From the NCBI GenBank assembly GCA_033063855.1, contig CP093830.1, positions 22,196,854-22,260,853 on the forward strand: a stretch of DNA of 64,000 nucleotides, in the 5' to 3' direction. The notes below the pieces were generated by a model. That model was not told the origin of the DNA and did not search any database. It saw nothing but the letters and a program-made list of their open reading frames with translations. Shown one piece after another: positions 50,101 through 62,335 of this stretch (within the stretch, counting starts at the first letter, position 1; each line of letters begins with the position of its first letter). The DNA is from Smittia aterrima. Its lineage: Eukaryota; Arthropoda; Insecta; Diptera; Chironomidae. The translations under genes were made by a program, and so were the position numbers.

Positions 50101-53100
50101 CAATGTCATCAGAATTCGGTTTGTATTTGAAGCTGCTGCGTGTCGTGTCGTCGCTTGTTCCACTCAATCTGTTGATCATTCGTAAACGGTTCTTGCCCCA
50201 TTGTTTTAACGAATTGAAGTGAGAAGACGTTCGCTTGACTTCGTTTGACATTGAGTCGCGTTTCAAAATATCGCTGGACTTGCTTCTTGGAACGATCGTT
50301 ATTTCATTGTCGCCTTCGATCGTGGTTTCTCCATCATTCGCGTGGCTGGAAATAAATTATTATGGTTAGTTTGCGATTGAGAACTCCAGTATAGGGCATC
50401 AAAGTGAAACCGAACTCAAAACATTCTTAAATAACATTTAAATCCCTCCAGAGCGTCGTAAAAACAAGAGAAAGAGGAAAAACATTATTTCATTTTATTT
50501 TGTTAATTCAAATGCGCGGATCGATATACTGGAGTTGTTTGTAGCGCTTGCGAATGCATGCCGGGCAATTAAAATCTCATCAAGACACAAACACACAAAT
50601 GTTTACACTAAAATTCTTCTAGGGATCGAAATGTTATTCAAAGGCGCACGCCATGCTCTAGAAAATAAAGTTTTTAACGAACCCATTCTCGCTAATTCCT
50701 TCAATTTCCTTCTGATCGGTCCCAGCGATTGTGTTACGTCGATTGCCTCGTGGCTTTCTTGATCGTGAACGTCGTTGAACGGAGTCAGTATTGCTGCTGT
50801 CATCAATTGCATCGATGGCGTGCAAACCGCTTTGGACGTGTAGCAACGACTTTCTTGCGGCCGATTGCCTGTCGAAGCGTTTGCCACTCGTGTCGACCTG
50901 AACCAGCTGGGCGGGATATCTAAAAGTTATGATCAAATGTCAGTAATTTTTAACTGAAACAAAAGGAGGAAAAAATTACTTCAAAGCTAAGATCAGACAC
51001 TGCTCCTCGGGTGATGGTAATCGATGATCAAGTGGAACATCTTTGTCGTCTTCTGATCGTCTACTGGAGTTCACTGTGACAATGTCATCGGTGCAGTCAT
51101 GAGATGTGCCGGGTCGCATTGAGATAATACTTTGATCAGCTACTGAAGTGTTGTGAACAACACGAGCGAGACAATCTGGAGCAACCGTAATGTCTCCGAT
51201 AGCCTCGATCGACGTCCACTTTCTCAAATCGTCGATCGCAGCGGGCTAATGGAATCAACAAATCATAAATCAATAAACTTATTTTATTAGTTTTCAAATC
51301 GTGTTTGACGCTCATCTTTCTATTAAAAGATTCGGACCGGAAAAGGTCAACAAATATAGAAAATAGATAATCACGAAGTCGTCGCTTAACAAAAGACTAT
51401 TTCAATGGAAATTTGTGTCAAATTGTCACAAAGTAAAGAAAGCGTTAGCGTCGATTCGAATTATAATTTGTGGGAGTATCTCGCTCGACGCAGCTTGCAC
51501 ATTTTACTTTACGTGGCTTTAGTGAGAACATAAATTTCAATTTTAACTACTTTCTGCTGGCATCGAGTAAAGTCATAAAACTAGCGATGCTTCATCTGGT
51601 TTCATGTTAATCAATTATTGCGTACAGTAAAGCGGAACGTAAAGTGATTTTGAAATATTGCTTCATGAACATATCTGGGCTATCAAAGCAGACGAATCTT
51701 TAATTAATTCAATGGCGGAACGAGTAAATATTTGGAATGGTTTGATGAATTATAAACATTTCCACAATGAGATTGTATTAAATAAATTTACCATTCTAGT
51801 CTCGATTTCAATGTCAATGCTGTTCTTCATTCGACGACGGATTTGTCCGATGATGGGCGTGCAAATGAAAGCATCGGAGCTGCACCTCTCTCGGTTACCA
51901 AGAATTTCATCCATTTCGTCGATTGCAGTCACTGGCGTCTTCGCTGCATTCTCGTACATCTTGATGAGGTTGTCTGATCGCGATTGTACAGTGAAGAGGT
52001 TCGCATGGATGACATAATCAGTCTTGAAGTGGTTTTTAATCTGAATGAACGTCACGAGGTCGCTTTCAGCTAAAGAGAGAAGAGAGAAAGGAGTTTATTA
52101 GCCAATTAGTGATGAAGATTCATTTTTTAAAAAATAAATTCAAAACCCTGAGCTCAAACGAATAAAAATGTCAAAAGAATAATTTGGAGCTTCCGTTGCT
52201 AATTTTTCATCTCAGAGCAATTAATTATTGCCGAATTAACAGTTTTGACTTTCTCCATAAGCAAAGCTGAATTCTGACAATTGTCGCCTTTGAATGAATA
52301 ATATTTCAAGAGTCACGAATTACGCGACTCGCACGGAATATTCATGCAGAAATCTGCTACTTGAATAATTCAGTTGAGTGGAGCTCGATTGTTATGAGAA
52401 TCGTTCGAGCTTGTCATGCAATGACCATTTGTAAATACACGATTTGTGAATATAAAGAAAGAAGAAGAGACATCAGGTCGAAGTCATAACGAAACGAGCA
52501 ATGAGAACGAACGCTTATTGCTAATTCAATTAGAACTGAACTTGACTGTGTTGCTCGAGTTGTTAAGCTTCGTTTACTAGACCCAATTTCGCTGTCTCAA
52601 TTGTGCAATTATTTATTAATTTAAAAGTTTCTTCTCAACTACCACAGCCTCGGTGTTTTCTTTCAGTTTGTTACATGATCGTTTATGAGTTGGAAAAACT
52701 TGAGTCGAGAGAGTTCAATGATTTTATTGGTTTTTTCAATGATCATTAAAGTGAAGAAAAAAAAAGAGTTGACAACATGGAAAAATGCTGTTCGTAGCTG
52801 AAGAGCAAAGAAGAAAGAAACGATTGAAAGTTGAAAACCACTTTTTGATGCTGTCTCGTTGCGGCTTTAATGCTCGCGCAACACACAAATGAAAAACTCT
52901 TTTTTGCTTTGCCATTCAACGCACAGACGAACGCTCTTTACAAACGTAAATTAACTTCGCTCGACGAAACCATAATCTGCAGCGGATAATTTTTCATCGT
53001 AGATGAAGTGTTAATCGGCTTACGATCTACTCGGAACAACACAACAGTTTTGTTTCTTAACTCTTCCCAGGCTTCGAAGAAGAAATCAACGATGGATTGT

Positions 53101-56100
53101 TCTCGATATCGAAGATGAGATTGTGCATTGTCTCGTCTTACGTCGAAACATTCTTTCGAAGACTTGAGAAGCAGTTTCCACAATCTCGACGACTTGAAAA
53201 GGCAACGGCGAGTTTGTATTCATTTTATCGCAATCGATGGCTTTCTGTATGAGTTTCTCTCTCGCATCGGGAAAGTAGCTTTAAAAGGCTTTAGCACAAT
53301 TTTGCATTCACGTTAATTTCCAAGACCAAAGTCGTATTTTACTATAGGAAATTTATTAGTCCATTCATTCAAGTTTCCCTTATGGAAACAGTTGGCGAGT
53401 AATTTATCAACAAAACTGAGTTTATTTTAATTAACCAACGAGAAACTGAACTGTAGAGATCACATCTAAGTGAAGGTCAATTGAGTTTTATGAATCAGAG
53501 AAGCAGAGATACAACCAACGAGTTAATAAAGCTTATGAGAGTGTTTCGGAGAAACAAAAGGCGACAACATATAATGGAAAATTAATTTCGCATGCTTCTC
53601 GGTGCATAATGAATGCATCTGCTGCGTGAGTCGAACAATGCAATCGACTGTCGCTCTGTCGGGTGTGAAGCCTATATACAAAGCCTTGTTTTCCGGTGCG
53701 CAGGGTTAAAGGATTTTTCGTTTATTATTTGAATAAAGAAGGACATTCCTGCTTCATGCAGAGAATAAACTTGAAATCAAAACCGCTCGACTGCATTCTC
53801 TAAACAAACCGTTTTGTGTATCCGCCTCACCTCGATGTGCTTCAGGGATTAGATCGAGACATTAGATTCTCATCAAGTTTCAAATCCCTGAACGGTTCAA
53901 TGTTCTCCGTCAAACACATAAATACTTGAAAATCATCGCAGGATTAGGAAACGCCGGGAGTGGTGTTGAGTTCGTATTTTTTTCTACTAACTTCCCGGAA
54001 GGATATGACAATTAAAACGCCAAGGAAAATCCTTGTATGTGTTGTCGATGACATGAAACAAACTACGTCGACAATCACCGTTCGAACTTGAAGAATTTGG
54101 TGGAACGAATGTTGCCAGACTTCGATTTTTATATTTTAATAGATTTCGTTGATTGTGGTAGAGTGAGCATAAAAAAACGCAGCATAAAGTTCACGACGAA
54201 GGAGCGGAGCATGTGTTAGAGCTCTGTTTTCTTATGTGCAACGAGCGATGGCAAATAAAGAATTTGGAAAGCACTCGTAGAGTTTACCTTTCCATTCAGA
54301 TTCCTCTTCCACTTCTTAAGTGTGTGTTGTGTTTATTTTAACAATCTTTTATACCTGCATCATCGTTCTCACGATTTATGCTCCGACGTTTATGTACGAA
54401 AAAGCGAAGAGAGCAACATAAAAAATTGTTCATTTACATACCAGCGAGAAAAAGAAGTTTTTTAAGTGATGCTTCGCCTTTTGGGTGATTTCTCTCCGAA
54501 AAGAATAAACGACAGCTCAAGTTTCTTTCACTGGAATCTTGTGCAGTTGTAAGTGAGGAATAAGATTGCCACTCGGTCGAAGGGGATTTAAATAAATTAT
54601 GCATGTTCAAAGAGCAAAGAATGTGTGTCATGTTAACTAACTTGAGCATAAGACGAATCGAAGCCGATAAGACGATAATGTTGGCTTTTAAGTCGCTCGT
54701 CTGACTGCTTTAGAATTATTCCACACAATTTATCTCTCCCTTTAGCCTTTAACTCACTAATTCCGTTCTTTACGATTCCTCATCTTTCGTTACTTAATTT
54801 ACTCAGGCAAGCAGAGAGGAGAAGAGAAAGCAAATTATCAAGGCGAACGGTCGTAAATCGTCTTATCGAAATGGTTGTTTGTGAGACCGAAACTGAACGC
54901 TGTTCGTATCTTGTTATGGAGCCATCAGCTAAAATATTTATGATTTGTTTAGAGCAACGAGTCTCGCTGTGAGTTCCATCTCGCAGATTTCATTGAGCGA
55001 TACTTTGTTCTTCGCGATTGAAATCGTGAACAAAACATTCGACCTTCTTCTTCGTTATTGTTTCTTCGAGATCAAAAAATCAAAGGAAAAAAGAACTCGA
55101 TTGTGTTCATCACAGTTGGGCACGAAGAATTTACGATTCTTGCCCTGCTCTCGGAACGATGATGATGAAAATAAATTGTCTACTTGCTGTGTGCGAACCC
55201 GTCAAGTTTTAAGTGTCGAGAATGAATTAAACGCTAAATCAGCGAATCATATCACGAATTCAAGTCTCGATGGCGCCTTTGATTTCGCTTCTCACAATCC
55301 ATTGAGCAAAGAGATTTGTTGAAGCGCGGCAATGAGATTCAATTACATTTCTGTCGGCTCTTGAATGATGCAGTTTGATTGAAAGGGAAAGACAAGTCGA
55401 GAGGGGGAGAGTGCAGAACGAAATATAATTCGTTTCTGTATCTCTCCTAAAAACAACATTCCGCAACATCATCACGATTGAGATCTTTCTATTTCAAAAC
55501 AATCTGACTTCATTTAGTTGGAAAGAAAAATACAAAAATGAAATCTTCAATTTCGGGAGATGAGAAACTGTTTACTGTCATATGCAAGCCCTCTCTCTCT
55601 ATTTATCACGATTTAACATGGATTGCTTTCCAATAAATAAAACCAACATTTTCTAGCGATATTTCTTGGTTTTAATTCTGCCCTCGAAATGCCAGACGTC
55701 GCTGCTCGAAAGCAGAGAGAAGAAGTTTAAGAGGAAAACAATCAGCAAAGCAAAAGTTTTTCATTCGCTTCGACAGAATAGTTTTGTGGAGCAGCGAAGA
55801 AAAATGCGTGAAAAATTGCAGCAAGGAGAGAAATTAATCTGAGGCAACAACGGCACACCAACTGACAGAGTAATTTATCTCGTAAGAATGCCAACAAGCT
55901 TTAGCTGTTAAATTAAAAGTGAGAAGAGCGGGTAGAAATGTTTTATAAAAAGAAGTTTGCAGAAAACAATTTTGCACTCGTAAAACTACCGCATAATGAA
56001 TAATGAGAAATATTTTATTCTTATTTTAACGCGAGCGCTAGCAGAGTCAAATGAGCAGGAAAATTGTGAAAACACCAAACTCGACAAGTGCAATAAACTC

Positions 56101-59100
56101 GTAGAACTTTTCCTCTATTTACTCGAAACATTCCACTTGAAATTGCATCCACAGAAGGTTCGTTCTCCAACTGCTGTGACTTATGTCGTTTTAGTTTTGC
56201 GACTTCGAGAGTTCAGACGACAGAAGGTTTCCTATGGCACTCGTTTTCCTTTTAAGAAAATGCTAAAGCAACAACTTTTTTTTCTTCTGGGGATCGTACG
56301 AGAGTTGCTTGCATCAACTCAAGTGAAAGTCGAGGTTGCATTTCAATTCTTGCTACTTAACATTCAAAATCTTCCACAACTCGTCTGACTTCGTTTATCT
56401 TAAAGAGCGAAGAAACAGAAAAATGTCTAAAACATGAATTAACCTGCTCATGACAGACAAGTCAAAAGACGAATGCTTCAATGTAGATTTATCGATTCTG
56501 GGAAGAGACACAAGAGCGACTTGTCACCGATCTGACAGAAAGAAAAACAACAGGCGAAGTTTTTTCACATTATTTAACAGGTTTTTAACATTCTCAATGT
56601 TGTTGCCTTCCTCTGCTGATAAAGAAACCCAAAGGTGCCTCATTGTGCAAGTGTTTTTTCTTTCTCTCTTTCCTTATCATAACAAAAAAAAACTTTTTTT
56701 AACACAAAATTGCAGTGTAAAGCGACACACATAAAACTTTTTAACTGTTGTTCGTTAGATTGCGAGAAAAGTATCGAAAAGGTGAATTGTTAGAGCGGAA
56801 AGCATGGTCGTAATAAACTTATAAATCCTTAAAACCTGAACTGCAAGTTCTTGTTTGTATTTAGATGTTTATTTCCAGATGTTCTCTTCTGCACTCTACA
56901 AAAAAAAATCCGCAGCTGATTTTTCGGGGTTTTATAAATGATTCATGTGTCTTTTCTATGAGCAACATATGCGAGAGGGAGAATGGAAATTTTCTGGGTT
57001 GAGTAATCGGCTACGTGCTTGTTGATGAGGTTTGAATCAGAAAATTTACAAATAATAGATTTTTAAATGCGGAAGAATTAATTTAATTAACCTGATAATA
57101 CTCGATCGCACGCCTCAAAGGGGAAACCGCATTTTTGGTGATTGGGAAAGCCCTTCGGCTTTATCTATTAAATATTTAATCAAACGAAAAGAATTGTGTC
57201 GATCGACAACGACGAGTTCCGTTTTCCATTGCAGGGACGTGAGTGAATTTTAAATGTTTGGCTTAGTTTGTTTGGACGGGAGAAGCCGCAATGAGCCAGA
57301 CGGCTTGGCAAATTCCTAGGAAGAATTCATTTAGCTTTCCGTGTCTAATTATATTTTTCTTTTCGACGAAACTGAAAACAATTTTTCGCATGCAATCGCT
57401 TTTCTCTTTTGTGTCTCGTCGTTCGAAGGCATTCGCTGGCGTTCTGAAATGTTCGTGAAGTTCTTCGAATCACCAAAGCATGACACTCGATTCATGAATT
57501 TCCGTTAATTTCACTTCTGCCCATTTTATGTTTCACTTTTTTTTCCACGTTCAGTTGCTCTGTATGTTGAGTTTCGGGTGATGAACGAAAGTTTCACAAT
57601 TTTCATTTGTTCGTCGCTTTTTGTCTTTCGCAAGAAAACCGAAATAAATGTTTTTTTAAATTTCAGTTTTTACTTTTTTTTTTGTTAAATGAGAAACTTC
57701 AAGTTATCGTGCTTCTCATGACGTTTGGATTATTTTTGTTTTCGGCGTGTAACTGAGACTTTGAGAGCGCACTTCATTAATTTCAACTTCTACCTCTCCT
57801 TGATCGAAAGGTTTTTCGTTGCGATCAATTCATTTTTTTCCGCTGAGATTGAAGGAATTGGCAGCGAGGGCACAAAAAGTATCTAAAACCGGCATCAACA
57901 TAAAAATGACAGCCTAAAAGTTTCTGTGTTGAGTGAGTTTGCGTTATGCGATAGTTTGGTTGGTGGGCAAAGACAATTGAAACATTTCAGAGCTCAAATA
58001 TAATGAAATACATGATCGGAGATTTATTTCACGCGTGGGAAATAATTGCAAATCATGGATGGTTGACTCTTTGATCGGAATCACTTCCTGTGATCGAAAT
58101 GAATCATTCGCTTTGTTTCGAAAATGGGGAACAAAGCTAGTATTGTCCCTGAGAGGAAAGAGGATAACGAAATGAAATAAAAACCGGTTTAACAGGTTTC
58201 GGACCAAATTTAACATAAAAACGAATGAGCTTCCCGCCAAATCTTTTTATCTGTCAGATCCGCAGCGCAACATTTCATAACAAACATTTAAAATCCACGA
58301 TTCGTTTATCCTCATGTGCGAACTGCGAACACCGGCATCCAATCGACAGACGTTGTAATTAAAAGAAAACGAAATGAAGCTTCGATGAGTCAGATTTCCA
58401 TTTCACTTCGCACATGTGCGATTATTATTTCTGAGCAGCTCGTTCACGCTAAGAATAAGAAGCTGAGCTAATTATCTACTTATGCGTCGTGTCAGAGTCG
58501 TTGAGATTTTTCACTGACTCGTGAAGCGTTCTTCCGTCAAAGGTCAAATAAATCGTCGTCGATTCCCGCACACATTGCTTCATGTACAGATATCGAACTA
58601 TTTGTACAGAATTAACAGCAATGTCAATGTGTTTTGGAGTTTGAGTGTGCGTTATGTACTAGAGAACACGAGAAACGCTGGAGAATCAAGAGGGAACATA
58701 AAAACGAAAAAAGAACAAGCAGAGATAATAAGAAGTTGATGATGGCAAAGGTATGCGTCAGAGTGAATTCGAATCCATTCTTCCCCGACATCACAAAGAA
58801 GAGAATTCGTCTGACTGCGGTGCTTAATAATAGCTTCTTCCTGCTTTAGCTATTCTAGATATTTAAGTTTCCCCTTCTCGTGAGATGCTGAAGCTGCTGC
58901 TGCTTTTGCTCACTGCAACCCCCATAATTTAACTTTAATGCTTCTTTCTGCTTCTCCCGAGACTCGGAACTATTTATAGTTCAGACAAACTTCCCGAATC
59001 AGAGCTTCCCATTTAACACCAACTAATGCATTCTAAATTGTGAATAATTTAGAACGTTGAAGAAAAATCATCTCGAGAATATTTTTTTTCGTTTAAGAGT

Positions 59101-60056
59101 CGAAATAAATATTCTTGGCTTTCTTTCTGTTTTGGAAGCGGAGTCAAGCCCGAAAAAAACAACATAGTCATAAACTAACTAACGAGTCGATTCAACGATT
59201 GCATTGGACGGTTAGACAACAACTCGATCGCCCACGATTCTTTCACATTTCAGCTTCAGTTCATGTAAATCTTTCGCCCCGGTAAAAGACGCTAAACATG
59301 TAATAAGAAATTAATATTTCTACAAACAGCAGTTTCTCTTTTCTTCTCCTCAACCATCGAACATTTCTTTTCTTCATCTTAAGATTCCTAATTTATCTAT
59401 TTTCATAAAAATTTCTATCTTTCTATTCGAATATGTACTTTTCATCCCATTCTCGTTCAACACTCGCAGAGGTTTCATGTTCAACCTTATGAAGTGTCGA
59501 GGAACGCAAAAGTTTCTTTCTCACCTCGTCGAGATTTCTATTTTGATTAAGAATGATTTTTTGTTTGAACGTGGAGCGGAGAGAAGGAATGGAGCTGTAC
59601 GCATTAGCTATAGTCTGCGACGTTAATTGATTTCACATTTTACTTCAACTCAATTGCTCTGAGTTTCGAATCAACGAAATTTTATTTCTTTCGTCATTTG
59701 TTTCCAACTTGATTGATTGAAAGGGATTAAAATAATAAGATTTAATACTCACGGACAACGACGAGTTTTGCATCATAAGTCGGATCATCAACTCTCGCTT
59801 GTAACGAACTCAATTTACTTTTGATTCGCGTCGATCGTTCACCAACCGCTTCAAGCTCTTTGTTTAACTCCGTGAATATTTCCTTTGACAGCGCCAATAA
59901 CGACGCTAATTGTCGCATGGCGTTGCTGAGGGTCGTATTAGTAAAAGCCTCCAATTCATTGTCTCGCAACGCGGTCGAGCCTGATGAAGCCTTTTTGCTG
60001 GCAGCTGAACGGCGTGCAATATACTTCGGTTCGATTTGCCGTTGCACAAATGGCAT
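44193..60056 (-). CDS. gukh: GUK-holder / Nance-Horan syndrome (NHS) family scaffold protein
   Basis: Six coding exons: 60056-59753, 52069-51792, 51245-50980, 50919-50683, 50345-47245 and 45574-44193, all phase-compatible, giving 1855 aa. Residues 1-101 form the WAVE-homology domain and begin MPFVQRQIEPKYIARR, as in NHS proteins (MPF..R.VEP). The border after VVP and the following ESDL match the VPVSNLD region of NHS. Exon 4 carries the family hallmark GKRFDRQSAARKSL followed by RKPRGNRRNTIAG. Exon 5 (about 1033 codons) is Ser-, Thr- and Asn-rich and probably disordered. Exon 6 contains TPKTSLMDFKKLLL and ends in ETAL, a class I PDZ ligand. In Drosophila the protein links the GUK domain of Discs-large with Scribble at synapses; NHS proteins act on the Scar/WAVE complex and actin. 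Reading through the exon 5 donor gives an alternative 1420-aa form ending at 47168. Confidence 0.93.
45575..47244 (-). other. Last intron of gukh
   Basis: Donor CCAA before GTAAAG at 47244, acceptor TTTTAG before 45574. Phase is 1 on both sides, which restores AAT TAT CAA across the junction. No extra exon was convincing inside. An ORF at 46375-46166 has an acceptor-like start, but its phase does not fit either neighbour. Confidence 0.65.
52070..59752 (-). other. First intron of gukh, 7.7 kb
   Basis: It separates the WAVE-homology exon from the rest of the gene. It contains a possible alternative first exon (54649-54442, separate entry) and a coding-looking but unidentified stretch near 52938-53230. 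Otherwise it is AT-rich with random ORFs. Confidence 0.6.
54442..54649 (-). CDS. Possible alternative first coding exon of gukh
   Basis: An ATG at 54649 opens 69 codons plus one base, ending at CTCGCTG before the consensus donor GTATGT. Phase 1 is exactly what the acceptor at 52069 needs, so splicing would give LLFLAAESDLVTF. The peptide ends in basic and leucine residues (SLKKLLFL). Vertebrate NHS-like genes also have short alternative N-termini, with a basic KLFKKK-like end joined at this same border. There is no direct evidence of transcription. Confidence 0.35.
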
Positions 60057-61003
60057 TTTGAAATTCTTTTTGAGACTCTCTACGCACTTGAAATTTCCTC
60101 TTTAAGACATTTATCACTTCACATCATCATTAATTTTCTTTTCAGCTTTTTTTTTTCGGCACAGCACAATCAAGGCCAGAATTAATTATTTTTCACACTA
60201 AACACACAGCAAAAAGTTATTACATGAGTAACTGATCGCGAAACAAAGAAAACACGTCTTCCCTCAACGAGTTCAGAAAGCGGTCTGGCGATATTTGCGT
60301 TTCAGTTTTCAAACAAACCATTTGGACAATGTTTCGTCGATCGTGAACGGAATGAAAAACATTAATTTAAATTATTTTACATATTTTATGTTTCTTTAAT
60401 TTTAAATTTGCTAATTTTTATTTTAAAATGTTAAATCAAGGAGAGAAGTTAAATTAAAAATCTTCAACAACGTTTTTTTGTACGAATGGCAAAACTGGAA
60501 TCATCCAGAGACATTGAAAATCGTTGCACAAAAAAGACGGAAACCTTTGAAAAATAAATTTATTTTAAGTTTCCTTGAAGAATATTCAATTTCTTAGACG
60601 CTAATGCAGTTTTGTGGATCCTTTTACAATTTGCAAGTTTGTAAAGTTAGGGAGTGCTTGTGATTTCTAAGAAAGTGGTGCTTCAATGAACGGAATTAAT
60701 TAAGGAAATTCAATCCGATTTCTTTTACTTTTCGGAGGGTGATTGCATAATTTTGCTTCTCAGGTTTTCTTTGAAGGAAATTCTTTTTCTTTTTAATTCT
60801 TCAAGTCGTAAATTCTTTGGAAAATTAATAAAAATTTTTGTGCAACAGAATTTTCTTCACATTTTTGCTCAGTTTAAACTCGTAGCTTAGTTTCATAATC
60901 AAAACATTTCATGAAAAGCCGAAAATAAATTTCCTAAGATTATCAGCGTGATCTGAACTGACAAAGTGAAATTAATCAATCGAAGCAATCAATATTTTCT
61001 AAG
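60057..61003. promoter_or_regulatory. Divergent intergenic region between gukh and BOLA3
   Basis: About 950 bp separate the start codon of gukh (- strand) from that of the BolA gene (+ strand), so both promoters must lie here unless gukh has remote leader exons. The region is AT-rich. I could not fix a TATA box or initiator for either gene. Confidence 0.5.
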
Positions 61004-61416
61004 ATGTTCAGACAATTATTTTCCAGTGTCATTAGAAAGGTTTGTGACTCAGTTAAATCGATTTGATTTTATTTCTTGTTCAATTTCAGCAAAACTCATT
61101 CAAAGCTTTTCTAAGCAACGCTCCAGAAGGCGCTCAACTTGAGAAGAAAATCTCAGAAATTCTGGCTGACAAATTCCCTAAATCATCAATTAAAGTCGAA
61201 GACATCTCTGGTAAATAATTAAACTTTAACTTTTAATTCCAAAAGTCATGTGAATCTTTCATTTTAGGAGGTTGCGGTGCAATGTTTGAAATTCACATAA
61301 AATCAGAAAACTTCAAAGGACTCTCGACTGTCAAGCAACATCAACTGGTGAACACTGCCCTAAAAGAAGAAGTTAAACAAATGCATGGTCTTAGGATCTT
61401 TACTGAAGCAAGTTAA
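61004..61416 (+). CDS. BOLA3: BolA-like protein 3, mitochondrial
   Basis: Three exons: 61004-61039, 61090-61210 and 61268-61416, in phase, 101 aa. The first exon codes a short basic, hydrophobic leader (MFRQLFSSVIRK) fitting a mitochondrial presequence. The BolA fold follows: LADKFPKSSIKVEDISGGCG, then FEIHIKSENFKG, then VKQHQLVN with the conserved histidine, and the C-terminal MHGLRIFTEAS. The Cys in GGCG and the His near the C-terminus are the family's metal ligands. BOLA3 works with glutaredoxin 5 and NFU1 to deliver 4Fe-4S clusters to mitochondrial proteins such as lipoyl synthase. Only 185 bp separate its stop from the next gene. Confidence 0.95.
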
Positions 61417-61448
61417 TCTCATGTCAAATTATTTAGAAAACATGAAAA

Positions 61449-61454
61449 AATAAA
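61449..61454 (+). terminator. Poly(A) signal of BOLA3
   Basis: AATAAA 33 bases after the BOLA3 stop codon, followed by a T-rich stretch, in the short gap before the V-ATPase gene. Confidence 0.65.
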
Positions 61455-61601
61455 ATGAATTTAACGAACTTTTCGAATTTGAATCAGCGCCTCTTCTGAG
61501 CTTTGAGTGAACTAAAGCATCCCGTGACTTAGAAAATTTATTTCGCTCGGGAAAGTCATTTGTGAAAATAAAATCAAAGGGAAAACAATAAGTTCGAAGA
61601 C

Positions 61602-62119
61602 ATGGCATTACACTCAGCAGTCAAGGGAAAGCTCATCGCTGTAATTGGCGATGAAGTGAGTTAAATTGATCGATAAAGTTGAACGACAAGAAATTTTTAA
61701 TTGTTTTGAATGATTTTTCAATTTTTAGGATACTTGCGTTGGATTCCTTCTCGGCGGAGTTGGTGAAATCAACAAGAACCGTCACCCAAACTTCATGGTA
61801 GTCGACAAGAGTGAGTAGCTTAACTTTTACATTGAAAATAAATTTAAAAACTTCTTTGTCTTTAATTCTAGACACTCCAGTCAGTGAAATCGAAGACTGC
61901 TTCAAACGCTTCTTGAAACGTGACGACATCGACATCATCTTGATCAACCAGAACTACGCTGAACTCATTCGTCATGTGATTGACGCTCATACAGCTCCAA
62001 TTCCTGCTGTGCTTGAGATCCCATCGAAAGATCATCCATACGATGCTGCCAAAGATTCGATTCTTCGTCGCGCAAAGGGAATGTTCTCGCCTGATGATTT
62101 GATTGTCAACCGTGGTTAG
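61602..62119 (+). CDS. Vha14-1: V-type proton ATPase subunit F
   Basis: Three exons: 61602-61655, 61729-61810 and 61872-62119, phase-compatible, 127 aa, close to the usual 120-125 aa. The sequence shows the family core: KLIAVIGDEDTCVGFLLGG, NFMVVD, RDDIDIILINQNYAE, then PAVLEIPSKDHPYD and SILRRAKGMF. Subunit F is part of the central rotor stalk of V1 and couples ATP hydrolysis to proton transport in endomembranes and in insect epithelia. The start is the first ATG after an A-rich leader; the conserved KLIAVIGDED motif follows it within ten codons. Confidence 0.97.
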
Positions 62120-62312
62120 ACACTCATCGCTAATTGTTTTCCATTCGTTGTGTAAATTAAATTTCGTTTCACAATTATAAAATTTGAATAACATTGCATT
62201 CCGAACGAGCAAGTGAAAAAAAGCAAATACAAGTCGAACTAGCCTCGTCTTATTTCTTCCTCTGAAAGTTAAATTGAATGTATCGTGTGGTGTGTGAACA
62301 GATAACATGTTA

Positions 62313-62318
62313 AATAAA
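62313..62318 (+). terminator. Poly(A) signal of Vha14-1
   Basis: AATAAA about 195 bases after the stop codon, the best-placed hexamer for this gene. Confidence 0.6.
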
Positions 62319-62335
62319 AGAAACATTAAAAACTC

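Noticed and set aside
56196..56388. Late part of a 130-codon + strand ORF in the first gukh intron
   Set aside because: Leu/Phe-rich with no recognisable family and antisense to the host gene; most likely chance.
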